DNA of 64,000 bases, from contig CM070520.1 of the NCBI GenBank assembly GCA_036346375.1, positions 45,279,854-45,343,853 of the forward strand, written 5' to 3'. The position numbers and the translations under genes are program-made. This DNA comes from Guadua angustifolia (taxonomy: Eukaryota; Streptophyta; Magnoliopsida; Poales; Poaceae). The notes below the pieces were generated by a model. It had not been told where the DNA came from and made no database searches. It saw only the letters and a program-made list of their open reading frames with translations. Of this stretch, positions 54,242 through 63,240 are shown in pieces (position 1 is the stretch's first letter; every line of letters starts with the position of its first letter).

Positions 54242-55400
54242 TATTGGTTTTGATTTCTTTTCAGTGATAAATCTTTGTCGATTCCTTTGGAAGTTTGTGG
54301 AGACATTCTGAAGATGATTTAGGATTTAAATAAATTTTCTTCATATTTTATCTTGCTATGATTTTGGTCTTCTCATTTTGAAGCAGAGGAATTCAATACA
54401 ATGAGTGATTATATTAAGGCTTTTAATGCTTTCAAATATTTCTAAAATTCTCACGGGAAATTTTTGAAGTTAATTTTAAATTTAAATATATTTTCTCTGG
54501 ATTTTATTCTTATATGATTTTAATTTCAAAATTTGGAAATAATGATTTTGGCTTTAAAAACATTTATCAAAAACAAAAATTCAAGGAAAATAAAGATATA
54601 ATGAAAATTCAAATTAAAATCAAAATTACAAGTTAATTTTATATTTTATTTATTTTGAAAATTTATCATGTTGTTACAGAAGGCTTGTTGAGATCTTTGT
54701 AATGGTGCCATTTTTTTGGCATGTGACATTTGTTTCTTTGGAGCATTCCTTACTCATATTTATTTTTGGTTTGTACAGATGAAATATGGGTCTACATTTA
54801 ATTAAATAAAATAGTAGTAGATTTGTTTTAGCAACAAAAAAGTTTAAAATTTTTAACATTTTGCATAATAGTTCTAAGGAAATGATTAAGATCTCATAAA
54901 ATTTTTAAATCATGATTACATTCCAATGAATTTATAAAATTCTTACAAGTACAGTGTACCATTTATGTTCTTTTTGTTTTTTATTTTTGAAATATAACAA
55001 ATAAAGTTCAATGCATACATAGATTTGATTCATCAAACAAAAAAAGTTTAAAATTTTTAAAAATTTTATATAACGGTGCTGAGTCAATTATTAAACTCTC
55101 ATAAAAATTTTGGATCATGATCACACTCAAAAAAATTATAAAATTCTGACAATGTTATTGTCCCAATTATGTTCATTATGTTTTTGATTTTTAAAGATAA
55201 CAAATGAAGTTCAATTATTTTCAAAGTTTTTATGTATGATTCTACACTTATTAGGATGGTATCATAAATTTTTTACATCATGATAAAGCATGTACAATTT
55301 TATACAAATTCGAAAGTGTTTCTAAAATTTTTAAAAAATGTCTCAAAAATTTAGTTTTTCAACAAATTCTCATAGGAGATGACTTTATTAAGGGTAATGG
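54242..55400. repeat. AT-rich locus with degenerate tandem repeats of about 190-200 bp
   Basis: Very AT-rich. The unit beginning 'AAAAAAGTTTAAAATTTTTAA' occurs at about 54,836 and 55,038. Each is followed by 'CTCATAAAA', 'ATCATGAT', 'ATAAAATTCT-ACAA', a 'TTATGTTC-TT-TGTTTTT' block and 'AACAAATAAAGTTCAAT'-like words, so two units of about 200 bp are in tandem, with a third worn copy to about 55,330. The same words appear at 10,480-10,800. It is probably the original locus into which B inserted. No gene is seen. Confidence 0.65.
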
Positions 55401-56560
55401 ATCAATTTCTGGTCAAATCCGGTGGTCAAACATTAAATTCCGGTCAAAATGCCAAGATCTCGGTGAGATTTTGTGAGATAACTGTAGCAATTCAAATTTT
55501 TTGAACTTTTTCACTCCGTCTGACATTTCAAATCTCATCCTCATCTGTTAAGTGATATCTCAAGATCTCACGAGAAACCGGCGAGATTGTGAACCTTGCT
55601 CCTGTCCATCCATCTTCTGTCAATGGGGTGTTATGTGAGCTACGAAAGACAAAAATACCCTTCGCGTTTCCAGGAAGGAGTAGGAGGCGTCAGTGATGGC
55701 GAGGGGCCGGACAGGCAGACCACCACCGCCTTAGACATGACCAACGGTCCAACACCGATCCCCACCATCCCCAAAAACAGAATTAAGAAATCCCCAAAAT
55801 AAATCAGGCCATTCGATTGCTTCCTAAATCATACCGAGTTAGTAAATTACACAACAGAAATCCCCAAAAAAATCTGGTTAAATTAAATGAATCAGTGGGT
55901 GGAAATCCAAATCCATCGTCGTCACCAGGGTTGGGGGAGGTCACCGTGCTCGATGGATCCACAGTGGAGTCGCCAGAGACATAGCGGGGACGGTGGTCGG
56001 TGATGGTGCAGATCCAGCTGGTGGCGGCTTACGGGATGAAGTTGCACGCCTCCACGGGATGAAGTTCTTGGTAGTGGTGCACATCGGGGCCGCTCCGGAG
56101 GGAGGAGGTCGTCCGGCGCTGCGTCTTCTACGCCCGACGCCAGCCTTCTGCGGCCTTGAAAGCTGGGAGGGCGAGGACGAGGAGAGGGAGGTGGTGTTTG
56201 AGGAGTTCTGCAGGGACGGGGGGTAGGGGTGCAGACCCAGGCGGTGGCAGCTTACGGGAGGGGGAAGGAGGCCAGTGGCGCTTGAGCAACCGAAGAGAGG
56301 GAGAAGGGCGGTGGCCGGTGGGTGACGTTGAGGGAGGACGGGAAGAGGATGGGGGAGAAGAAGACGAGGCTGACATGTGGGCCCGATAAACAGACAAACG
56401 ATGGGGGAAAGTTGGCCATTTTTAGAAGGGGAAAAAAGACTGAGAGCTCCAAGGGACATTAATGGTGACACGTACTAACGGAATGCTATGCACAAGTAGT
56501 AGAACAAGCGGCTGGTAATTTAGAAGGGAATGTTACTCTTCTTTCTTTCTTCAAGAGATT
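55401..56560. other. Unassigned region, partly GC-rich and low complexity
   Basis: 55,430-55,600 contains repeated CTCGGTGAGATT / TCTCACGAG words around 'GGTGAGATTTTGTGAGATAA'. 55,930-56,400 is purine-rich (GAGGACGAGGAGAGGGAGG near 56,171), so the minus-strand open frame 55,941-56,471 is Pro/Ser-rich with no recognisable domain. GACATGTGGGCCC near 56,371 resembles site II-type promoter words common before grass genes. It could be a promoter or captured gene fragment; nothing is certain. Confidence 0.35.
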
Positions 56561-56651
56561 AACATATGCTTTAATTTGCTTTTGCAGAAAAAGCTTTTGC
56601 AAAATACAACAATTATGAAGCCAATGTCTGGCGCTCCAACAATTACAAGAA

Positions 56652-58858
56652 ATGACAGATGGCTTCTCTAAGGAGCGAAAAATTGGTCAAGGTGCATATG
56701 GAAAGGTTTACAAAGTAAGGGCATATCTGATTTGTAGCTAGATTTTATATATTGTGAACAAATGTGATCAACACACAGTGTGGTGTTTTGCTCATAATTG
56801 AAGAGTTGGGCAACCTTGCCACACCTTTTTTTTAAGGATGCCACACCTTTTGTTGCCGCGCCATATTCCATTGGAATAAAATGCGAGAGGTGCTTCAATA
56901 CTTTTCTTTTTAACAGTTGCACAAATATTAAAGCATGAATAAAAGTAAATAGTGATTATTTACCCCTTCGTTTGCATCAAGATTTGTACAACTTATATTG
57001 AAAAGAAAAGTATTGAAGCATTGCTCATAAAATGCTTACATTTTTCTACTTGCCTAACGTTATCAGTAGTAACACAAGATCAAGCTGTATTGATCATTGA
57101 TAATAGATAATAAACAGGGAGAGGATAGAAATGGAGAAGAGATTGCTGTGAAGATGCTTCATTATGTTGGGCCAGGAATTGACGACAAGCAATTCCTTCG
57201 TCAATTCCAGAATGAGTTTGATATCCTTATGAGGCTTAATCATCAAAATATTATCAAGTTAATTGGCTACTGCTATGAAACACAACACAGGCAAATAGAC
57301 TACAATGGACAAACAATTTTTGCTGAAGAGACATACAGAGTGCTCTGCTTGGAGTATTTGCACAATGGGAGCCTTACGAAGCATCTTTCTGGTATCATGG
57401 TGCTCCACTTAGACTCCGAGAATGTTATTTACCATGTGAAGATGAATAGTTGTCTATATTTGCATTTCACAAATACTCTATTTGTGTCATTTCTGCAGAT
57501 GAATGTGATGGACTTGACTGGCACACACGTTACAAAATTATCAAGGGGATTTGTGAGGGTTTAAAATACCTTCACCAGGGTTTCGAAAAACATATTTACC
57601 ATTTGAACCTAAAACCTGACAGTATAATGCTGGATAAGAACATGATGCCAAAACTTGCAGATTTTGGTTTGTCAATGCTCTGCAGTGAAGAACAAACCTG
57701 GATCACAGATAGCTGTATAGGAACAGTGTAAGTTTAATGCCTTGTGCGAGTGCTAGTCAACCAAATTGTGCTTACTATGTATTCATTGTATGTGTTATGT
57801 TTATGATGCCATGCAGCGGATACCTGCCACCAGAATACATAGACAGAGGTTTAGTCTCAAAGAAGTTAGACATATTTAGCTTGGGTGTTGTAATGATAAA
57901 GATAATCTCAGGACCCAATGGCCGCTCCAAAAGCGCCGAAATGCCTCCCCAAGAAGTTATTGATCTAGTGAGAAATGCTATTTCTCTTTATCAAGATCTT
58001 TCGTTATTTTTAACAAATACTATGCTATGATTCACATTTGTATAGCACTGTTCCTGCTTTAAATTCTGATTCCACAGGTACATGCAAACTGGAGGAACAG
58101 GTTGCAAGCAAAATGGAGTGGTTCCTCACTAGAGGCATGTTGCCAACAAGTCATGAGATGCACGGAGATAGCATTGAGCTGCATGGAGAGAGACAGGCAT
58201 AATAGGCCCAATATAGTGGATATCATCCAGAAGCTAACAGAGATGGAACCAGCGACTGACGAGGTAATCAAAATCATTATTGGTGCATTTGGTTTTTATT
58301 ATTTTCCAGTGAAAAGTTCCTTTGCAATGTCTTAGAGTGGAATTTCCAGTTAGTAAATCAGTTCGCTACATCAGTTAATAACGAGGTGCTCCCTCTGTTT
58401 CACAATATTTATCAAATTTATTTGGAATTTTTGTTTCACAATATTTGTCCATCGATCAAAGAAATAAGAACGTGGTAGTAAGTGTCATAGATAGTTACCT
58501 ACAACATTTGGAGGGACAATGTCCAGAAGTGGAGTTCAACACCATTACGACCTTGTTTTGGGTTAGAAAGGTTGGAGAGTTGAACTTTGAAGACGAGTGG
58601 GTGGCTTTCAACACCATTTGGACCTTGTTTTGGGCTAGAAAAGCTGGCATGTTGAACTTTGAAGACGGGTGATGAGCCCTAGTTGCATTTGCTTAGCGGG
58701 GAAGTAACTGGCACAAAAAAATGCTATTCCATATATAATGTTTTCCTTTTTTTCAAGGGGATGCAGTTGATCATTGTAGTTATTCTTGATGCTATTCCAT
58801 GTATAATGTTTCTTCTTGCCTAATGCAGGACTTTGACGAAGCGATTTTTGATAGCTAG
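56652..58858 (+). CDS. Receptor-like cytoplasmic protein kinase, six exons, atypical catalytic loop
   Basis: Predicted exons 56,652-56,714, 57,118-57,391, 57,499-57,727, 57,817-57,967, 58,078-58,263 and 58,829-58,858 join in phase with GT/AG borders to 310 residues. Features in order: Gly-rich loop IGQGAYGKVYK, ATP-binding Lys in EEIAVKML, FQNEFDILMRLNHQNIIKLI (helix C Glu), hinge VLCLEYLHNGSLTKHL, WHTRYKIIKGICEGLKYLHQ, catalytic loop IYHLNLKPDSIMLD, KLADFGLSML, GYLPPEYIDRGLVSKKLDIF, SLGVVMIKII and the C-lobe end CMERDRHNRPNIVDI. The expected HxD aspartate is Asn (codon 57,606-57,608), so phosphotransfer may be lost although Lys and DFG remain. There is no signal peptide or membrane segment. 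The upstream frame has a TGA (about 56,613), so the start is uncertain and an upstream exon may be missing. It could be a pseudokinase gene or a truncated pseudogene. Confidence 0.78.
58389..58460. repeat. Probable MITE fragment in last intron of the kinase gene
   Basis: CTCCCTCTGTTTCACAATAT followed by a second TTTCACAATATTTGTCC resembles the terminal CTCCCTC(C/T)GT words of Stowaway-type miniature elements of grasses. Only one end is clear; no full inverted repeat was matched. Confidence 0.45.
58531..58672. repeat. 72-bp tandem duplication in last intron of the kinase gene
   Basis: TTCAACACCATT...ACCTTGTTTTGGG...GTTGAACTTTGAAGACG occurs at 58,535 and 58,607, a period of 72 bp. The frame stays open across both copies (TLFWVRKVGELNFED and TLFWARKAGMLNFED), but there is no other coding evidence. 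Confidence 0.85.
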
Positions 58859-59179
58859 CATTTGGAACTACCAGACCCAGGCAAGTTGTTGCTCACACTT
58901 GTTGGCAACATATAACCACTTTTACCTGATATGTTGCCCTCACGTATGTACTTACACATATTAGTCTGAGTTATCCAGAAATAAAAGAAAGGATTAATGT
59001 ATAATATTTTCTTTTGAAGAATCAACCGAGGGTTTTAGCCACCTCCTGAACATCTTCATTGCTGAGCCAAAAATTGTTACAAAAATTACAAGGGAGGTAG
59101 GCACCCTGCAGCACAGGGACCTCCTGGATATAAAGAGCAAAACAGGGGAGGGAGAAAAAGGGTTCAAAGCCTAGGTGAG
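58859..59179. other. Kinase 3' flank and unidentified repeat-like sequence
   Basis: 3' flank of the kinase gene. From about 59,015 a block reads, on the minus strand, as a promoter-like stretch (CTTTATATCCAGG near 59,135), possibly another retroelement end. The five bases before element G (59,175-59,179) are GTGAG and should be its target duplication; the partner is outside the window. Confidence 0.4.
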
Positions 59180-59808
59180 TGTTGACACCAAAAACGTGAC
59201 GTAGGGTTTCTGGCTTGCAACACACTAGACGAACACCGGGTTCAAGTGTGAGGCGTGCCAATCGATTTAACCCTGCAATCGATAAGGAAAACACTGTAAA
59301 ACTCAATTGAAGCCGATCCTTAGAGATGAATCGGCTAAAGTAAGATCAGCCAAAAAGCCGATCAAAGGGTAAACAGATCAACCGATTAAGGTTAATCAGA
59401 AAGGGTAAAGGTATATCAATTCTGAAAAGGCGATGCGCAATAAGACAGAATAAATCCAACCTGGAGAAATCGATGGCGATCAAACAATCGGCGATTCGCA
59501 ACTTTATTTGATCGATGTCGACTTGCAAGGGAAATTACAATGCTAAGAAGCTAAAAGCTACACAAAGTAAAACTGCAAGATGTATTGATTGTGGATGTCC
59601 CCTCTTCAAGCAGCCCTGGCACGCCTTATATACCCATCAGCCGATCCGAGTCCAGTTCCAGTACGACAACATAATACGAATCGGCTGTAGTTTCCTAATT
59701 GGGCTCTATTTCCGTGTGTTATCCAAAATTTCCAAAGGAGCCTCGTGCTTTATCCAAACTCGTTCTTCTGTCGATTCTTCTCGTATTTTCCAAAAATTGG
59801 TGCAAACA
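59180..59808 (-). repeat. Element G 3' LTR
   Basis: On the minus strand it starts TGTTTGCACCAATTTTTGG and ends GGTGTCAACA, a 629-bp unit with TG...CA ends. The word 'ATCGGCT' recurs often. No partner copy is inside the window, so the borders rest on the ends and the adjoining polypurine tract. Confidence 0.7.
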
Positions 59809-59823
59809 TATGCCCCCATTTTT
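59809..59823 (-). other. Element G polypurine tract
   Basis: The minus strand reads AAAAATGGGGGCATA directly before the LTR start TGTTTGCACC. Confidence 0.75.
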
Positions 59824-60006
59824 GGAAGATAACTTGTTATTTTTCAAAAATTCATCGGCTTTTTCATCCATCGGCTTCTTCTTTGTCAGTTAAAGAACCG
59901 CTCCAGTAACCGCTGTATTAACTGCGCCGGAAAAATCCTCGGTACGGTTTTAATGGCACGCGTCGCCTCGAATTCATTTCCCGCCACTTTTTACTTTTCA
60001 CCGGGC

Positions 60007-60015
60007 TATATATAT
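60007..60015 (+). promoter_or_regulatory. TATA box of the element G antisense gene
   Basis: GGGCTATATATATGTGGGAC lies about 130 bp before the ATG at 60,137, with a pyrimidine-rich segment (CTCTCCAGCTCTC) in the likely leader. It would drive transcription away from the 3' LTR, opposite to pol. Confidence 0.6.
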
Positions 60016-60136
60016 GTGGGACCCCGACGGTCATTTTCACGCTCTCCAGCTCTCAAACCATCTTTAATCGGCTTCTTTCCTTCAATTGTCTTCCCTGCAC
60101 CCTTTGATCAAGCTCTCAACTTCCTCATCGGCTGAA

Positions 60137-61519
60137 ATGGATTCCTCAAAGGTACTGATTCCGATCCCAGAAAGCACTAATCAGTATTATCTAGGACCGG
60201 TAGGGAAATCGACCGCCGATACGGTTATTGATGAAGATATCCCTAGACTCCCTCTATCGGCTCAAGGCTATAACATAAAAGAATGGGGAAAAAGTTTTAG
60301 AGCTTGGCCAACGGCTCTCAAAGGATGGAAAAGCTGGTATATTAGGGTGTCGGCCCAAAAAAGAGAAGAATGGGAAAGAATGGGTACAGCCGAGTGCCTC
60401 CCTTTAAGTCTAGCAAACCCAGAAGCCAATGAGCCCTTGGTGGCCACGGCCTGCTATTTTTGGTAAGATATTACCTTTAATGCTTTCCTATTCCAGACTG
60501 GCCCCATCGGCCCAACCCTTCTAGACATAGCCGAGCTATGTTGCCTCAGGCCAGATGGAGACCAGATATCGGCTTTCACTGGTAAGCCAAGACTCAAGCT
60601 AATCCGATCAAAAGGAGAAGGATGGTCAAAATATATTCAACATAATAACAAGGTAAACGGCCTTGTATTGGATGAAGAACATGTAGCTTTTTTGAACCTG
60701 TGGCTGGATCGGTTTGTGTTTTGTGGAGCGTCTCTGGGTCCAACACAAGTATACCAGTTGGCGGCGGAGCAGCTAGTAGAAGGCCGTCGGCTTGCGTTTG
60801 GAAAAATGCTTCTTGGAGCAGTCTACCAGATGATGCACGTCATTAGGAGTCGGCTTTTCTCTGGGTTTGCTCAGTTTGTTGTTGGCAATATCGGTGGCCC
60901 ATTATGGTTCATTCAGCTATGGCTTTACAGCATTTTTAGCCGATCACTGATTTCGGATCATCTAGACGATACAGCCTTCCCTCGCGAAGACTACCCTGAA
61001 GGCACTACCCCTCAATACCGAGCTAGCCGATCATACGGGGAGAGACTAGTAATGTGTACTAGTGGAGACGTCAGAATCACCCCTGCTGACTTCAAGAAGT
61101 ATCTTTCATTCTTTCTATACTTGGACAATACGACTTTCTGCCAGCAGGACTTTTTTCCATACAGCAACACAGCCGATTTCCAATGGCCCTCCTTCCTTCA
61201 CCTAGATGCTGATAGCTCCTTGATGCCAGCATCGACCTTAGAGTTGTATCGGATTTTCCTCTCTCCTTGCATTCTTCATGCCGGCTTGAACCCCCGTAAT
61301 AGGACTTTTCAGCTGTCATACGAGTTCTACCATTCTTCTGTGTACGCCCATCAGCTGGGTTTCGGCCAGGTGATACCTTCCTTGCCGATTCTTGATCGCC
61401 TTCAACCCAGGGCCAGAGTGACAAATGCCACAGCAGCCGAAATAATTTCAGAAATAGCCGATGAGTTTCAAGTTGTCAGCCTTCCGCACTTTTTTCCGAA
61501 TTCTCGCCGGGCAAGCTAA
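60137..61519 (+). pseudogene. Element G antisense gene, plant mobile domain part
   Basis: One plus-strand frame runs 461 codons from ATG 60,137 (MDSSKVLIPIPES) to TAA 61,517, with a single TAA inside at 60,464. It carries plant mobile domain features (Pfam PMD, aminotransferase-like family): ALKGWKSWYIRVSAQKREEW, FNAFLFQTGPIGPTLLDIAE with LCCLRPDG (the F-x-F-x-x-G-x-x-x-P-T-L-L-D-(I/V)-A-x-L-x-x-L-x-P-x-G core), AFLNLWLDRFVFCG, FVVGNIGGPLWFIQLWLYSI, and LHAGLNPRN. Past the stop the frame goes on with FSAWWAPISEALYLDRTP, so TAA at 61,517 may also be a mutation. PMD proteins occur in plant genomes and in transposons; MAIN/MAIL1 relatives act in gene silencing (known). The role here is unknown. 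Confidence 0.78.
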
Positions 61520-61631
61520 TTTTCTGCTTGGTGGGCACCTATATCAGAAGCGCTTTACCTGGATCGCACACCATCGGCCATTATCGAAACATTTTTACCA
61601 GACTTTCATGAGCCGGTAGTTTAAGCCCGGC

Positions 61632-62110
61632 AATGGCTGACTCAGCGAATAGTTCTTCGGGTCCTTCCAGTTCCTCGGGTTACACTAACTCATCCGTAGC
61701 TGTAGAGGTATCGGCCTGTTTTTCTTAAGATCCTTGTACTTGACATCAATCTTTGGCTCTATTTCTAACTATACTTCTCATTTTTCAGACCTTCTGGTGG
61801 CAATAAGGCCGTCCGAGATCCGGCTCATTTGGTGGGCCTAAAGGAAAGAGACCGAACCAATCAACTGGCTTGACAGGATATACCTCCGGCAACCTCCGTA
61901 TTCAGAGCCCATCTTTATCGGAGCTTGAAAAAGGCCGACCCACAAGTAAGCGTTTTGAGCCGATAATCGCAAGTATTTTGTCTGTAATTTGCTCCTTCTA
62001 ATGTTGATGATTCAATTTCTGCAGAAAAACCCAAGTCGACGAAGGCTCCGGCCCGTCGGCAAAAGCGTCTGAGAATAGCGACGGCTCCCCAATCGTCGAC
62101 TTTCATGGAG
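61632..62110 (+). pseudogene. Element G antisense gene, middle exons (uncertain)
   Basis: MADSANSSSGPSSSSGYTNS (61,634 on), ending at a possible donor GAG|GTATCG (about 61,709), is a Ser-rich linker. A possible acceptor TTTTTCAG at about 61,788 starts another segment. A basic exon from 62,025 (after TTTCTGCAG) to 62,110 (donor GAG|GTAAAA) reads STKAPARRQKRLRIATAPQS, like a nuclear localisation signal. Phases between these pieces are not fully consistent, so the model is tentative. Confidence 0.45.
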
Positions 62111-62180
62111 GTAAAATATCTTTATGCACCAAAGAGTTAGTTAATCTTATAATACTAACCCTGTCTCGTATTTTTTTTAG

Positions 62181-63104
62181 CCAACGGCATCGGCTCAGGC
62201 GGCTGGTATCTTGGCCGACCTTCAAGGCACATCCGCTGCCGATATTTCTGCACCTTCTCCCCCAGCACAACCTCCTACTGAGTCACTGCCTGAGCCAACT
62301 TCCCCGGCGCCAGTCTTGCCTGTCCTTCCGTCGTCTGAGGCCGTATCAGATGACTTGTCCAACCTCCTCGACCTTACTTTAGACGAGCTGGTCGATCCGG
62401 AGGTGATGGCAGCGGACAGCTACCCTGAAGACATTCGAAGGATTTTGGATGTGTCCATGAAGGCGTCGGCTTCGGTGGTCAAATCGGCTCCCAATATGAA
62501 AGAAAAGCTGAATCGGTTGTTTTCTGAGATAACTCAACCGGAAGCTTCTATCTTGGCTAATTGCCAGCCTATCCGGGATGCGGTGGCTGCTGTTGAAGCC
62601 GACCTTCCAGCTGCAGCCATGAGCGCACTTCTGAACGTATGTCATCTGGATGAGAAGAAAGCAGAAGTCGACGCGGCCAATGTTAGGATAGCTCAGCGCC
62701 AAGCCCAAGAAGCAGATCAACGCCTTTTAGACAGGCTGATAGCCGAAGCCAAAGCTGAGAAGAAGAAGTATGATGAGGCTGCAGCGTCATTTGTGACTGC
62801 CAAATCTTCTTCTCAACGGCTGGAATCGACTAAGAAAAAGCTGGAGGAGGAATTAGCTAAAGTGAACCAACAGCTGGCCGATGCCCTTGCGACTACTAGC
62901 ACACTGGCTTCATCTTTGAAGGACCAGAAAATTAATGTTGGCCAAGCCGTTGCTAAAGTCAAGGACCAATTGGCCAAGGTCATTCCGGTACCTGGGGATG
63001 CTAAAGCCGATGAACACCTTGTGTATAGCATCACAGAGACTTTGGCCAAGGCTGCGGCAGCGCTGTCGGGATTGGGTGCTAGAATCCCTGGGTCCGGCCT
63101 GTAA
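62181..63104 (+). CDS. Element G antisense gene, last exon: Pro-rich linker and coiled coil
   Basis: After an acceptor (TTTTTTTTAG, 62,171-62,180) the frame is open for 308 codons to TAA 63,102. It begins PTASAQAAGILADLQG, then a Pro-rich stretch (APSPPAQPPTESLPEP), an acidic Leu-rich part (LSNLLDLTLDELVDPE), a helical domain (DIRRILDVSMKASASVVKSA) and a long coiled coil (KAEVDAANVRIAQRQAQEAD, RLLDRLIAEAKAEKKKYDEA, ESTKKKLEEELAKVNQQLAD). No stop interrupts it. A C-terminal coiled coil is shared with the antisense genes of D and E. It may mediate self-association; this is inference. Confidence 0.7.
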   Translation, partial: PTASAQAAGILADLQGTSAADISAPSPPAQPPTESLPEPTSPAPVLPVLPSSEAVSDDLSNLLDLTLDELVDPEVMAADSYPEDIRRILDVSMKASASVVKSAPNMKEKLNRLFSEITQPEASILANCQPIRDAVAAVEADLPAAAMSALLNVCHLDEKKAEVDAANVRIAQRQAQEADQRLLDRLIAEAKAEKKKYDEAAASFVTAKSSSQRLESTKKKLEEELAKVNQQLADALATTSTLASSLKDQKINVGQAVAKVKDQLAKVIPVPGDAKADEHLVYSITETLAKAAAALSGLGARIPGSGL

Positions 63105-63240
63105 TCTGACATTGTATCGAAACAATGTTTTTGTTGTACTTTTGTAATACGCTTAATCCGCTGTTTAACCGATTACATTTATCTTATTCTAATTGACTGT
63201 TTAACCGATTTATTTCTGAGTTCTCCATGCTGCACCCCAA

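Noticed and set aside
58445..58672. 75-codon ORF in the last kinase intron
   Set aside because: It comes from a MITE-like end and a 72-bp tandem duplication; no domain and not in phase with the exons.
60464..60498. Intron of about 36 bp in the G antisense gene (GTAAG...TTCCAG)
   Set aside because: Too short for plant splicing; the frame continues on both sides of a single TAA, and the residues fit the plant mobile domain if the TAA is a point change.
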